From IMG/VR virus record IMGVR_UViG_3300021792_000005, positions 1-37,418 of that record: a stretch of DNA of 37,418 nt; one strand, written 5' to 3'. Position 1 is the first letter of the stretch; the number at the start of each line of letters is the position of its first letter. Position numbers and translations under genes: made by a program. The stretch is from a virus. The notes beneath the pieces are model-generated. The model saw only the letters and a program-made list of their open reading frames with translations, made no database searches and was not told where the DNA came from. Below, one piece after another: positions 26,815 to 33,761 of this stretch.

Positions 26815-27337
26815 GTCCTAAAACTCTGTTTTCATTGTTAATATTCTGATTTGATAAATTTTGAATTGCTATTCGTATCTCTACAAATAACTCTTCCAAA
26901 GATAAGTTAGATTTCTTTTTAAGGAACTCCCAGAAGTCATTAGGGCCTAGTAACATCATAAGATTACTGAATGACATTAACGGATCGTAATAATATCTTG
27001 CTAATACTTTATAAGTAGGATTATTATCTTCCATTTGACCATTCCATAATTCAGTGACTTTACCTATTCTGTTCTCCATTACTTCAAGGTCTTTTTGCAT
27101 ACCATTGATTACTTTCTTCATTACAGAATAAGCTTTGTCTTTGACTACTTCTCCTTTATAGTTTGTTTTTACTTTATAATGCTCTCTAAAGGCTCTTTCG
27201 TAGTCTTTTAGTAGTTCTTTATGCTTACCCTGTTTAAAGAAGTAACCATCGAGATATATCATGTAAAACAGATGTATTACTTCTGTTGTTTCTTTCTCTG
27301 TATTAAAATTTGCAAGTCCTTCTAACTTCTTTTCCAT
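26798..27337 (-). CDS. Hypothetical helical protein, 179 aa
   Basis: Not recognised. It is mostly alpha-helical and charged, with Tyr-rich stretches (HLFYMIYLDGYFF near 22-34 and ARYYYDP near 113-119) and a polar Asn-rich end (NLSNQNINNENR). There is no signal peptide; the aromatic segment near residue 25 is too short and polar to be a clear membrane span. The ATG lies 1 bp below the stop of the preceding gene and the stop overlaps dut by 17 bp. Its place among nucleotide and replication genes suggests an accessory role, which is inference. Confidence 0.6.
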   Translation of the reverse strand: MEKKLEGLANFNTEKETTEVIHLFYMIYLDGYFFKQGKHKELLKDYERAFREHYKVKTNYKGEVVKDKAYSVMKKVINGMQKDLEVMENRIGKVTELWNGQMEDNNPTYKVLARYYYDPLMSFSNLMMLLGPNDFWEFLKKKSNLSLEELFVEIRIAIQNLSNQNINNENRVLGHESKI

Positions 27338-27338
27338 A

Positions 27339-27614
27339 TCATATAATATTAACTGATTGTTCTATTAACTTATTTATTTCTTCTTTTAAATCCTCTAAAT
27401 TAGTAGAGTCGTTTTTGAAATCTATTTCGAATAAAGATTCTACCATAGAGCCGAAACGTCTTTGCATTCCAGCTCTAGTATTTTTCAAGAATTGTTTTGG
27501 CTCTCCTTGAAAAGGTTGTCCTAATTTCATCATTTCGTCGTCTATAGCATCTAAGAAAATAATCATTTTCATAATGCTTAAACTATATCTTAATTTGTCC
27601 TCTTTAGTTATCAT
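27339..27614 (-). CDS. Hypothetical protein, 91 aa
   Basis: Not recognised. A small, probably helical protein with a Met/Ile-rich N-terminal helix (LSIMKMIIFLDAIDDEMM), a basic middle (TRAGMQRRFGSMV) and an acidic amphipathic C-terminal helix (LEDLKEEINKLIEQSV). The ATG overlaps the upstream stop by ATGA (27611-27614), so the two are probably coupled. The pattern resembles small regulatory or partner proteins in phage replication operons, but nothing specific can be said. Confidence 0.55.
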   Translation of the reverse strand: MITKEDKLRYSLSIMKMIIFLDAIDDEMMKLGQPFQGEPKQFLKNTRAGMQRRFGSMVESLFEIDFKNDSTNLEDLKEEINKLIEQSVNII

Positions 27615-27835
27615 AATTCTTGGCTCATCATTTCTTTAATGTTATTTACTATTTCGTATTCCCCTTTAAATTTGTGAAACCCTAAGCTACCATTATTATA
27701 TCTAAGCTCTTTTACTGTTCCGTCTTTTTCCATTATGAAGTCAGCTTTATCTCTTCCTAAGAAAAGTTGTGATTGTAATCTAGTAACTCCATTATCTATT
27801 TTCCCTATGTTATACAATTTAATTGGTGCTCCCAT
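27611..27835 (-). CDS. Hypothetical protein, 74 aa
   Basis: Not recognised. The protein is short with alternating strand-like stretches (KLYNIGKIDNGVTRLQSQLF, ADFIMEKDGTVKELRY, LGFHKFKGEYEIV) and no cysteines or membrane segment; a small beta domain is likely. It starts 2 bp after the stop of the 61-aa gene and ends overlapping the next start by 4 bp. Confidence 0.5.
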   Translation of the reverse strand: MGAPIKLYNIGKIDNGVTRLQSQLFLGRDKADFIMEKDGTVKELRYNNGSLGFHKFKGEYEIVNNIKEMMSQEL

Positions 27836-27837
27836 AA

Positions 27838-28023
27838 TTATAATTCGTATTCGTTTCCTGAAATAAAATCATCCATTCCTAATACTGCATTTACTTGCAT
27901 CCATTCTATTTGACTTTCTTTAAAATTCATTTCGTCAAATAAGAATGTTTCACAATCCATGCCATTTGGCACTATAAATAACTCTAGTGTTCCCGTTTCA
28001 AAATTTAATACTGCTAGTTTCAT
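27838..28023 (-). CDS. Hypothetical acidic protein, 61 aa
   Basis: Not recognised. It is acidic, with a beta-hairpin-like start (KLAVLNFETGTLELFIV) followed by an acidic helical part (FDEMNFKESQIEWMQVNAVL) and the end ISGNEYEL. The ATG is 3 bp after the preceding stop. Small acidic proteins of this type are common host-takeover or DNA-mimic candidates in phages, but there is no direct evidence for that here. Confidence 0.5.
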   Translation of the reverse strand: MKLAVLNFETGTLELFIVPNGMDCETFLFDEMNFKESQIEWMQVNAVLGMDDFISGNEYEL

Positions 28024-28026
28024 AAT

Positions 28027-28347
28027 TTACAAATCAAAGTTAAAATCATCTTCAGTGAAAGTGTTTTCTATAATAGGTTCTTCTTTTATTGTCGTACCTA
28101 ATTTGTCCTCGATTTTCTTCATAGCTCTATCTAGTGATTTACAAGTAAATCCTTTAATTCCCCAACTAGAATTTGTCGCTAAGAAGTTTTCCTTTTTATT
28201 AATGTGGATTTCGTAATGTTCTTTATTATCTTCTTTAAATATTACTGCTCCCTTTGTCCTGTAAACTTGTCTGAACATAGTACCATATCGCTTATATTCA
28301 GTGTCGTTCCAATTCTCTCTTATTGTGATGTTATCCCAAGTACCCAT
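28027..28347 (-). CDS. Hypothetical protein with acidic-aromatic C-terminal tail, 106 aa
   Basis: I use the ATG at 28347, preceded by an A-rich run and sharing TAATG with the stop of the 26-aa ORF upstream; a TTG at 28389 is less likely. The N-terminal 80 residues look like a small alpha/beta domain (MGTWDNITIRENW, KGAVIFKEDNKEHYEIHI, GFTCKSLDRAMKKIEDKL). The C-terminus is an acidic linker ending TEDDFNFDL, almost the same as the end of the protein encoded at 29084-29794 (KEDEFNFDED). Such tails, as in SSB proteins, dock partner proteins. The body is not recognised. Confidence 0.6.
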   Translation of the reverse strand: MGTWDNITIRENWNDTEYKRYGTMFRQVYRTKGAVIFKEDNKEHYEIHINKKENFLATNSSWGIKGFTCKSLDRAMKKIEDKLGTTIKEEPIIENTFTEDDFNFDL

Positions 28348-28427
28348 TATTTTTTCTGTTTTTGTAATAGTATATATGTCAATATCCAAAATATTGTCAA
28401 TGATACTATTAGTTCTATTCCATACAT
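28347..28427 (-). CDS. Single-pass membrane micropeptide, 26 aa
   Basis: An ATG at 28427 starts one base after the stop of the gene upstream (28429), and its TAA shares one base with the next ATG (TAATG at 28345-28349). The product is nearly all one hydrophobic helix, MYGIELIVSLTIFWILTYIL, followed by LQKQKK, a clear membrane span with a positively charged end. The exact fit between neighbours and the membrane-helix composition support a real gene. Possible roles are a membrane-acting phage micropeptide, such as a holin-like or host-modulating one; this is speculative. Confidence 0.55.
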   Translation of the reverse strand: MYGIELIVSLTIFWILTYILLQKQKK

Positions 28428-28428
28428 A

Positions 28429-29094
28429 CTATAAATATTTATCTATTGTAAATACTTCTTTATACTTATCTAGCTTTCTGTAGCCTGTAAGTTTGTCCGT
28501 TAAAAAATATCTATATGGGAAGTAAGTATGTAAGAATAAATATTTCTTTGTAGATGAATATTTCCCAGTAGGTAATAGATATACTTTATTAATTAAAATT
28601 CTGTACTTCTCAAATATTATTTTAGATTTCAATCTAAATGAAACATCGGAACAGTTTTGAATTTTAGGACTAGGTGGAGCTTTTACATCTAAGTACGAAA
28701 CGAACACATTGTTTATCTCGTGAGCAACGAAATAACAATCTAAATATAATCCGTTAGAAATATCTTCAAGTGTCTTAAAAAACACACCATGAGCTTTCTC
28801 GTGCCATATTATTTGTCTGTCTGCTGTGTACTTAGTCCCATCTAGTATTTTATATCTCTTTTTATCTGTAACTGTCCTTTCGTTTTTCTTCCCTTTATAT
28901 ATTACTCTATTTACTTCATAGTCTATATAAATTGGTTCTTGAACATTCCAAGTGTAATTATCTTCTTGTTCATATATTCCAAGAATAAAACCTTTGAGCA
29001 AAGCATCCTCTGCCCAAAGGTTAAATAATTGCTCTTGTGTGGGAACTTTCTCCCACCTAGATAGTTTTACTTCTTTTGGAATATTAATCTTCAT
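28429..29094 (-). CDS. Putative PD-(D/E)XK-type nuclease, 221 aa
   Basis: I chose the ATG at 29094, which overlaps the upstream stop by 11 bp; a longer start at 29148 would lie 65 bp into that gene. The core resembles small phage endonucleases or resolvases. YTADRQIIW contains Asp92, FVSYLDVKAPP contains Asp136-x-Lys138 (the D/E-x-K pair), and a basic helix FRLKSKIIFEKY (153-164) precedes the strand KVYLLP. In that fold the acidic residues bind Mg2+ and cut DNA, for example at branched recombination intermediates. The insert between Asp92 and Asp136 is long, and the N- and C-terminal parts are unassigned. I am moderately unsure; a structural comparison would decide. Confidence 0.55.
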   Translation of the reverse strand: MKINIPKEVKLSRWEKVPTQEQLFNLWAEDALLKGFILGIYEQEDNYTWNVQEPIYIDYEVNRVIYKGKKNERTVTDKKRYKILDGTKYTADRQIIWHEKAHGVFFKTLEDISNGLYLDCYFVAHEINNVFVSYLDVKAPPSPKIQNCSDVSFRLKSKIIFEKYRILINKVYLLPTGKYSSTKKYLFLHTYFPYRYFLTDKLTGYRKLDKYKEVFTIDKYL

Positions 29095-29794
29095 CGAAGT
29101 TGAATTCATCTTCTTTTGGCTCTTCTTTAACTTCATTGCGTTTAGCAACTAATCTGCCTTCTGCAAATTTCACTTCTTCCTTTTTAGAGTCGATTAGAAA
29201 TTGTTGTAAAGGCTCACGATAGAACATATCTTCGACATCTTCATAATGAGGATTAACTAATGCGAATATTCCTGATCTAGATTTAACAAACACTTTTATT
29301 GTTTTGTCTGGTCCGTTAAGACTAAGTATAAACCTTTCAGTTTTCTTTATCCCAAAAGCTTTTTGAATTACTTCCATGTAGCTATAAGAAATAGAAGTAT
29401 TTACTGTAGGTGCAAATACATCCATTTTAGCTATTAGCTTATTGAAATCTCTAGGTTGATACCCAGGATCATATATGAATGATGGCTCTGCATATTCTAT
29501 GAACTCACGTTTTCCATCTGATTCCAAATAAAGCAAATCATCTACTACACTTATTGTATTTGCATTAAACAATGCCTCCCAATAAGACTTAGATAACAAT
29601 TTTCCATTTAGATAATCAATCACTTCCAAGTCTAGCTCGGAAGTGAATTTTTCTAATAAATTAGCTACTAATAAGTATTGTCCATCTCCAACAAATGCGT
29701 AACCATTTCTTACTTCTATGTAAGAGTTTGCAGGTTTTAATTCATCATGTGCTGGAATACCTTTATGTAAAGGTAAAACTGTGAATAATTTCAT
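29084..29794 (-). CDS. Possible sliding-clamp-like replication protein, 236 aa
   Basis: Two stretches recall beta-clamp domains: an early NGYAFVGDGQYLLVANLLE (residues 30-48), similar in pattern to the TDGxxL edge of clamp domains, and a later strand-rich ERFILSLNGPDKTIKVFV, followed by a segment ending in IFALVNP. The body is beta-rich without cysteines or membrane segments. The last about 25 residues are an acidic linker ending KEDEFNFDED, nearly identical to the end of the 106-aa protein downstream and similar in style to SSB tails. The gene sits among SSB-like, helicase and exonuclease genes, which fits a processivity or scaffold role. The clamp idea is weak; the replication link is better supported. 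Confidence 0.55.
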   Translation of the reverse strand: MKLFTVLPLHKGIPAHDELKPANSYIEVRNGYAFVGDGQYLLVANLLEKFTSELDLEVIDYLNGKLLSKSYWEALFNANTISVVDDLLYLESDGKREFIEYAEPSFIYDPGYQPRDFNKLIAKMDVFAPTVNTSISYSYMEVIQKAFGIKKTERFILSLNGPDKTIKVFVKSRSGIFALVNPHYEDVEDMFYREPLQQFLIDSKKEEVKFAEGRLVAKRNEVKEEPKEDEFNFDED

Positions 29795-29795
29795 A

Positions 29796-30641
29796 TTATT
29801 TTAATTTTTCATTTGCCATTTTAATAATTCCATTTGCAAGTTTATCAAGTTGTTTCTTGATACTAGCTTTAAATGGTGCTTCTGCTGCAGATGGATTAGA
29901 TACATTAGTAACATATTCAACTGCAAGTAAATCATTAGCATACTTAATGAAAGCTTCTTTCTCTGTATAAGTGATTTCACTTTCTTTATTTAAGTCTAAT
30001 GGTTCAACCTCGTCTAAAGGATTTTCTTTTGGTTGCTCTGGAACTTGTGGGATATCGTCTTGTACACTTGACTTTCCGTCAACGGGTAATTCATTAACTC
30101 CGCTTTGTACGGTTTCATTATTTGCTCCCTTATTTTTAGCATCTTCTTCTTTTGCTTTTGCGTCAGCCTCCAACCTAGCTTTGAGCTCGGCAATTTGTCT
30201 TTGAGCCTTTTCAAGTTCAGATTCTTTTTCAGCGAGTAACCTATTTTTCTCTTCTTCGAGAGCTTTAAGTTCAGCTTCTTTTTTAGCTTTAGCCTCTGCT
30301 TTTCTCTTTTTCTCCTCTGCCTCATATTCATCTCTTAATGGTTGTAAATAATTCTCTACATCAAGAACTCTCTCTGTTAGTTCTTTTGCCTTAGCTTGAA
30401 TTTTATTAGAGTATTCTTTTACTGGCTCTAACAAATCTTTTTTAGCAAGATTAATTTCTGTACGCATTCTTTTAACCAAGATATGCTTATCCTTAATTTT
30501 ACTATATGATTTCTTTAATTCTGTTGCAGTTTCTCCTTCAAGTTTCAATTTCTTGTATTCTTGAATTTCCAAAATTCTTTCTTCTAAATTTGAAAGGACT
30601 GTTAAGTCTGCTGGGTTGATAATTTTAATTGTTTCTGACAT
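29796..30641 (-). CDS. Coiled-coil protein of the replication/recombination region, 281 aa
   Basis: The protein is almost entirely helical from residue 15 to 170, with a very charged coiled coil rich in Lys/Glu/Ala (about residues 105-170, for example KAEAKAKKEAELKALEEEKN). A disordered Pro/Asn/Asp linker (about 171-220) follows, then a short C-terminal helical domain (KEAFIKYANDLLAVEYV). The arrangement resembles DUF1351-type proteins that accompany phage recombinases, but I cannot confirm the family. The start is preceded at 4 bp by TAAATACATAT, a motif also found before the start at 34966. It ends 1 bp before the next gene. Confidence 0.6.
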   Translation of the reverse strand: MSETIKIINPADLTVLSNLEERILEIQEYKKLKLEGETATELKKSYSKIKDKHILVKRMRTEINLAKKDLLEPVKEYSNKIQAKAKELTERVLDVENYLQPLRDEYEAEEKKRKAEAKAKKEAELKALEEEKNRLLAEKESELEKAQRQIAELKARLEADAKAKEEDAKNKGANNETVQSGVNELPVDGKSSVQDDIPQVPEQPKENPLDEVEPLDLNKESEITYTEKEAFIKYANDLLAVEYVTNVSNPSAAEAPFKASIKKQLDKLANGIIKMANEKLK

Positions 30642-30645
30642 TTTG

Positions 30646-30674
30646 ATATGTATTTAATTATTAATATGTATTTA
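30646..30674 (-). promoter_or_regulatory. Paired TAAATACATAT motifs before the coiled-coil gene
   Basis: On the - strand the 11-mer TAAATACATAT occurs at 30664-30674 (its TAA is the exonuclease stop) and again at 30646-30656, four bases before the ATG at 30641. A third exact copy is three bases before the ATG at 34966. It could be a translation-initiation enhancer or a phage promoter element; the function is unproven. Confidence 0.35.
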
Positions 30675-31478
30675 GACGATAAAGTTAGCAAATTTCCTGT
30701 GTAATTCTAACAAATCAAACAGATAACTATACTTTTCTTTTAGATATGGTGGAGTAGATGTTCTCATTCTCACTAGATTATAAACTTCTACAAATCTGTC
30801 CATACCATTCTGTATTCCATATTCTTCCATGTATGCTCTGAAAACATTGAATGGTGCTTTTTGAATATTATCTCCTATAATTTTCCTAGCACCAACTTCT
30901 CCAACACCTGCTTTTAATTGAGGAATATGATCTGTTTTATCTCCTATCATTAATTGAAGTAATAGATGCTCAATACCCTCTTGTTTTGATATATCTACTT
31001 CTTCATATCCAACTCTTTTAATTATAACATGTTTGCCTGGACTTTGTAATAAGTCTTTATCTGCTGTTATAATTACAGTGTCATCATCGTGTAACATAGA
31101 TAATCCATCATCAGCCTCCATATCAGCGACTACAATAGCATCAAACTTTTTTACATAGTAGTCGTACACTTCATGAAACCAAATAGGTTTATCTGATGCT
31201 TTTCTATCTCCTTTATACTTTTGAGTAAGACCAAGTTGATGTCTAAAATTGTGCTTACTAGAAACTAAATGAATGTAAGATTTACATTTCAAATCATTCT
31301 TAAATGTTTCCATTCTGAAATCAATATCCTTTAACACATCATCTAATAATGCAGTTGTGTTGTTTCCTGCAGCCCATCTATAAATAAGATAGTCTGCATC
31401 TACTAAACCTATATAATTACTTAGGTTTAATTCTTTAGTTTCAATTATTTCTTTTACGTTATCTACTGGTGCTTGCAT
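30672..31478 (-). CDS. 5'-3' exonuclease (FEN/T5 type), 268 aa
   Basis: A flap/5'-nuclease that removes RNA primers and 5' flaps at the phage fork. Metal-binding and structural motifs appear in order: GLVDADYLIYR (Asp27, Asp29), YKGDRK (88-93), MEADDGLS (Glu121, Asp123, Asp124), TADKDLLQ (Asp140, Asp142), GDKTDHIPQ (Asp180, Asp183) and the helix-hairpin-helix-like GVGEVGARK (191-199). The length matches stand-alone phage 5'-nucleases; there is no polymerase domain. The start overlaps the previous gene within a 16-bp cassette identical to that at the SSB start, so both proteins begin MQAPV. It ends 30 bp before the coiled-coil gene. Confidence 0.9.
   Translation of the reverse strand: MQAPVDNVKEIIETKELNLSNYIGLVDADYLIYRWAAGNNTTALLDDVLKDIDFRMETFKNDLKCKSYIHLVSSKHNFRHQLGLTQKYKGDRKASDKPIWFHEVYDYYVKKFDAIVVADMEADDGLSMLHDDDTVIITADKDLLQSPGKHVIIKRVGYEEVDISKQEGIEHLLLQLMIGDKTDHIPQLKAGVGEVGARKIIGDNIQKAPFNVFRAYMEEYGIQNGMDRFVEVYNLVRMRTSTPPYLKEKYSYLFDLLELHRKFANFIV
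31463..31478 (-). promoter_or_regulatory. Stop/start overlap cassette, copy 2
   Basis: On the - strand ATGCAAGCACCAGTAG contains the exonuclease start (MQAPV) and, one base out of phase, the end of the upstream gene (Cys-Lys-His-Gln-stop). The same 16 bases in the same two frames occur at 34625-34640. It probably couples translation of the two genes. Confidence 0.6.
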
Positions 31479-31750
31479 GATTCAAATATTAAAATTGCAT
31501 AATCTAATGTTGCTTGTGAAAGCAAGTAATCTTTAATTACTTTGTCCTGTTCTTTAAACGACTTAGGTCGTCTTGCCAATAGCATTGGTATTAATTTCTC
31601 TTCTATTGGTGATTGTTCATCAGCTACGAGATAATTTATACCTCTATGGTATATTTCCATATCATCGCTTTGAAACGTTCCATTATCGCTTAGTTCTCGT
31701 TTTATTCTATTTACTGAATTTTGCAAATGCTCTAATGTTTTATCTTTCAT
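31463..31750 (-). CDS. Hypothetical protein, 95 aa
   Basis: Not recognised. The ATG at 31750 overlaps the helicase stop as ATGA, which decides against a TTG at 31759. The product is helical and charged (LEHLQNSVNRIKRELSDN, KSFKEQDKVIKDYLLS), with a Pro/Leu/Met patch (KLIPMLLARRPKSF) and the end ESCKHQ. Those last four residues are identical to the C-terminus of the unrelated 113-aa protein at 34625, because both genes end in the same 16-bp cassette. The position between a helicase and an exonuclease suggests a replication accessory role. Confidence 0.55.
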   Translation of the reverse strand: MKDKTLEHLQNSVNRIKRELSDNGTFQSDDMEIYHRGINYLVADEQSPIEEKLIPMLLARRPKSFKEQDKVIKDYLLSQATLDYAILIFESCKHQ

Positions 31751-33099
31751 ATTAAACAAATTCTATTTTTAGCTCTAGTTATCCCAACATATACTGATTG
31801 TAGTTTTTCTTTATTAGTTAATGCTCTTACTCCCATTATATCAGAAACATCTACATATGCAGTATCATAAGTGCTACCTTGACTTTTATAGATAGTAATA
31901 CAGTAAGCATAATCAACAGAGCCAAATGATTCTATGAATTTATAATATGCTTTCCATTTAGTTCTATCTCTTTTAGCCTCGTTAGTTAAATAGTTCTTTT
32001 CTCTATTATAATCATCAATTCCATCTTCACTCACTATTGGTATTTCTAAATCAACATTTTTTAAAGTAAGAAAGTAAACATGAACATTGTTATATTTCCC
32101 TTTTCTAACTTTTTCAATAGTGTATATTTCAGAATTATGAATTATTGGTGATTGATTTTTATAATATGTACTCATAGCTACAACCCTGTCTCTAGGCAAG
32201 AAACGTTCTTTAGGATTGCTAAATACAGCATTTCTTACAGATAGGTTTACATTCCTAACAGTAGCATTTCTATAAGCTATATAGAACGTATTAATATTGT
32301 CCTCTTGATTAATATCATATTGGCTTTTAACGTAATTTGTTAATGATTTAATAGCACCCTCCCTATTTGATATAATAATTCCTTTACCTGTTTCTTTATT
32401 ATAATCTGGTTTAATGCTTTTAAGGAAAGACACATCATGATTAGTGTCAATACTCTTAATAACTTTATCTGCCAATTCTAATATTGGATTACCTTTTTCT
32501 TGTCTTATTATTTCTGTTAATTCAAATCTATTTTTTACAGAAAAAGTAACACTATCTTCATTAGGAGTTCTACTACTATCTATTGCTGGACACTGATGAT
32601 GATCTCCTACTGAAATTATTTTAGCATTAGGTTTAGAATATTCTATAACAGAATTGAAAATATATTTAGTAACCATTGAACATTCATCAATGATTATCAA
32701 ATCTGCATGACGTATAGGTGGTGCTTTACGTCTATTTTCCTCAACTCTAAACACTATATCCCCTTTATTATCATAGTGCATTTTCATTCCTAATCCTGAT
32801 GCTATTGTATAGCTATTAGGAATACTTTTTGCCAATATATTTTTAGCCTTATGACTAATAGTTAAACCAAGTACAGATGTACCTTGTGCTTCTTCAAATA
32901 CATCGTCAAATGATTTCTCTTGTCCTTCTTTTCTTTTATTATAATAATCTATAAGTAATCTTAAAACAAAACTTTTACCTACTCCTGCCAAGCCAGATAA
33001 AGTAAATGTTTTATCAGGAGAATTTAGGAACAAAACCATGCTCCTAAATGCCTCTTCCTGACCTTTTGTTAGATTATACTTAGAGATTATCGAATTCAT
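31747..33099 (-). CDS. SF1B DNA helicase, Dda/RecD-like, 450 aa
   Basis: An ATP-driven 5'-3' helicase. Motifs: Walker A SGLAGVGKS (35-43), Walker B LIIIDECSM (134-142), motif III GDHHQCPAI (165-173), motif V region ITIYKSQGSTYDTAYVDV near 412-429 and motif VI YVGITRAKNR (437-446). The order and spacing, with a short C-terminal UvrD_C_2-like part, match phage T4 Dda and RecD2 relatives. It probably remodels forks or helps start replication and recombination. I use the ATG at 33099 instead of a GTG at 33120; both overlap the preceding gene. The stop overlaps the next start by 4 bp. Confidence 0.9.
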   Translation of the reverse strand: MNSIISKYNLTKGQEEAFRSMVLFLNSPDKTFTLSGLAGVGKSFVLRLLIDYYNKRKEGQEKSFDDVFEEAQGTSVLGLTISHKAKNILAKSIPNSYTIASGLGMKMHYDNKGDIVFRVEENRRKAPPIRHADLIIIDECSMVTKYIFNSVIEYSKPNAKIISVGDHHQCPAIDSSRTPNEDSVTFSVKNRFELTEIIRQEKGNPILELADKVIKSIDTNHDVSFLKSIKPDYNKETGKGIIISNREGAIKSLTNYVKSQYDINQEDNINTFYIAYRNATVRNVNLSVRNAVFSNPKERFLPRDRVVAMSTYYKNQSPIIHNSEIYTIEKVRKGKYNNVHVYFLTLKNVDLEIPIVSEDGIDDYNREKNYLTNEAKRDRTKWKAYYKFIESFGSVDYAYCITIYKSQGSTYDTAYVDVSDIMGVRALTNKEKLQSVYVGITRAKNRICLI

Positions 33100-33292
33100 C
33101 AATTTCTCTTCGTCTTTCACGTTGTTCTTTTAAATACTTCGCTCTCTCTTTATAATACTTCTGCCTCTTATATTGCGATGCAGTAGTTACCCCTATACCA
33201 AGCATTGTAAATGCTTTCTTTAAATGGAACTTCTTAGTTCCAACAGTTGCTAGTTTCAGCAAACTACCTAAAAATAATAGACTGCTACTCAT
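33080..33292 (-). CDS. Small membrane/basic-coil protein, 70 aa
   Basis: Not recognised. The N-terminal region holds hydrophobic stretches (LLFLGSLLKLATVG and FTMLGIGVTTA) that could be one or two short membrane-associated helices. The second half is a strongly basic helix (KRQKYYKERAKYLKEQRERR) with a short acidic end DEFDNL. It overlaps the NinB-like gene upstream by 8 bp and the helicase start by 20 bp. A membrane tether for replication proteins is one possibility; the evidence is composition only. Confidence 0.5.
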   Translation of the reverse strand: MSSSLLFLGSLLKLATVGTKKFHLKKAFTMLGIGVTTASQYKRQKYYKERAKYLKEQRERRREIDEFDNL

Positions 33293-33701
33293 GATGTTCT
33301 ATCCCAATTTCCCCTTGTATGTTAAAGAATTCTTTTAACCAAATAACTGCTTGCTCATAATAAACAGTCATTTCTGTTGTGTCCAAATCTGTAATTGATT
33401 TAACGTAAACAACTAGTTTTCCATCTACTTCTTTGAAATCTTTTAAGAACTTCTCTTTAAGAATTTCATGTATTTCTTTAGAAGTATATCCTGTAATATC
33501 ACTTACTTCTTTTAATGTTGCCCAATATAGTTTCCTTTGTGCATCGGTAATTTGTGGTCTATATTTATCTATAGTTATCACTGCTTTACCGTCATACAAT
33601 TCTTCTATATTTTGCAGTGTAAGTTTATATCTATCTTTATCGGAAGGATGCCAATTCATTCTCCCATTAGATATTAATACTTTAAATTTCTGTTCATTCA
33701 T
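33285..33701 (-). CDS. NinB-like recombination protein, 138 aa
   Basis: I use the ATG at 33701; a TTG at 33734 would lie in the hairpin between genes. The pattern RPQITDAQRKLYWATLKEV, then TGYTSKEIHEILKEKFL, and a C-terminal TDLDTTEMTVYYEQAVIWL is characteristic of the NinB / phage recombination-associated family often found next to SSB and exonuclease genes. NinB of lambda is a RecFOR-like mediator that helps load annealing proteins on single-stranded DNA. Here it follows the SSB-like gene after a 60-bp gap with a hairpin. The family call is from the motif pattern, not a search. Confidence 0.6.
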   Translation of the reverse strand: MNEQKFKVLISNGRMNWHPSDKDRYKLTLQNIEELYDGKAVITIDKYRPQITDAQRKLYWATLKEVSDITGYTSKEIHEILKEKFLKDFKEVDGKLVVYVKSITDLDTTEMTVYYEQAVIWLKEFFNIQGEIGIEHHE

Positions 33702-33714
33702 AAATAAAGAATAA

Positions 33715-33740
33715 TAAGGGCTGACTATTGCCAACCCTTA
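33715..33740 (-). terminator. Hairpin between SSB-like and NinB-like genes
   Basis: An inverted repeat, TAAGGG (33715-33720) with CCCTTA (33735-33740), can extend by two more pairs after a mismatch. On the - strand it is followed by a loose T-rich stretch (TTATTATTCTTT). It may be a weak terminator, attenuator or RNA-processing site that sets a higher level of SSB than of downstream genes. Confidence 0.4.
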
Positions 33741-33761
33741 GATTAATAATAAAACTTTATT

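Noticed and set aside
28204-28434. + strand ORFs over the - strand small-gene region (28204-28483)
   Set aside because: They read across several tightly coupled - strand genes and give hydrophobic, Ile/Ser/Phe-rich shadow sequence.
29971-30331. Alternative frames over the coiled-coil gene
   Set aside because: Lys/Glu-rich coil codons leave long open alternative frames on both strands; the main frame fits the operon and has a proper start.
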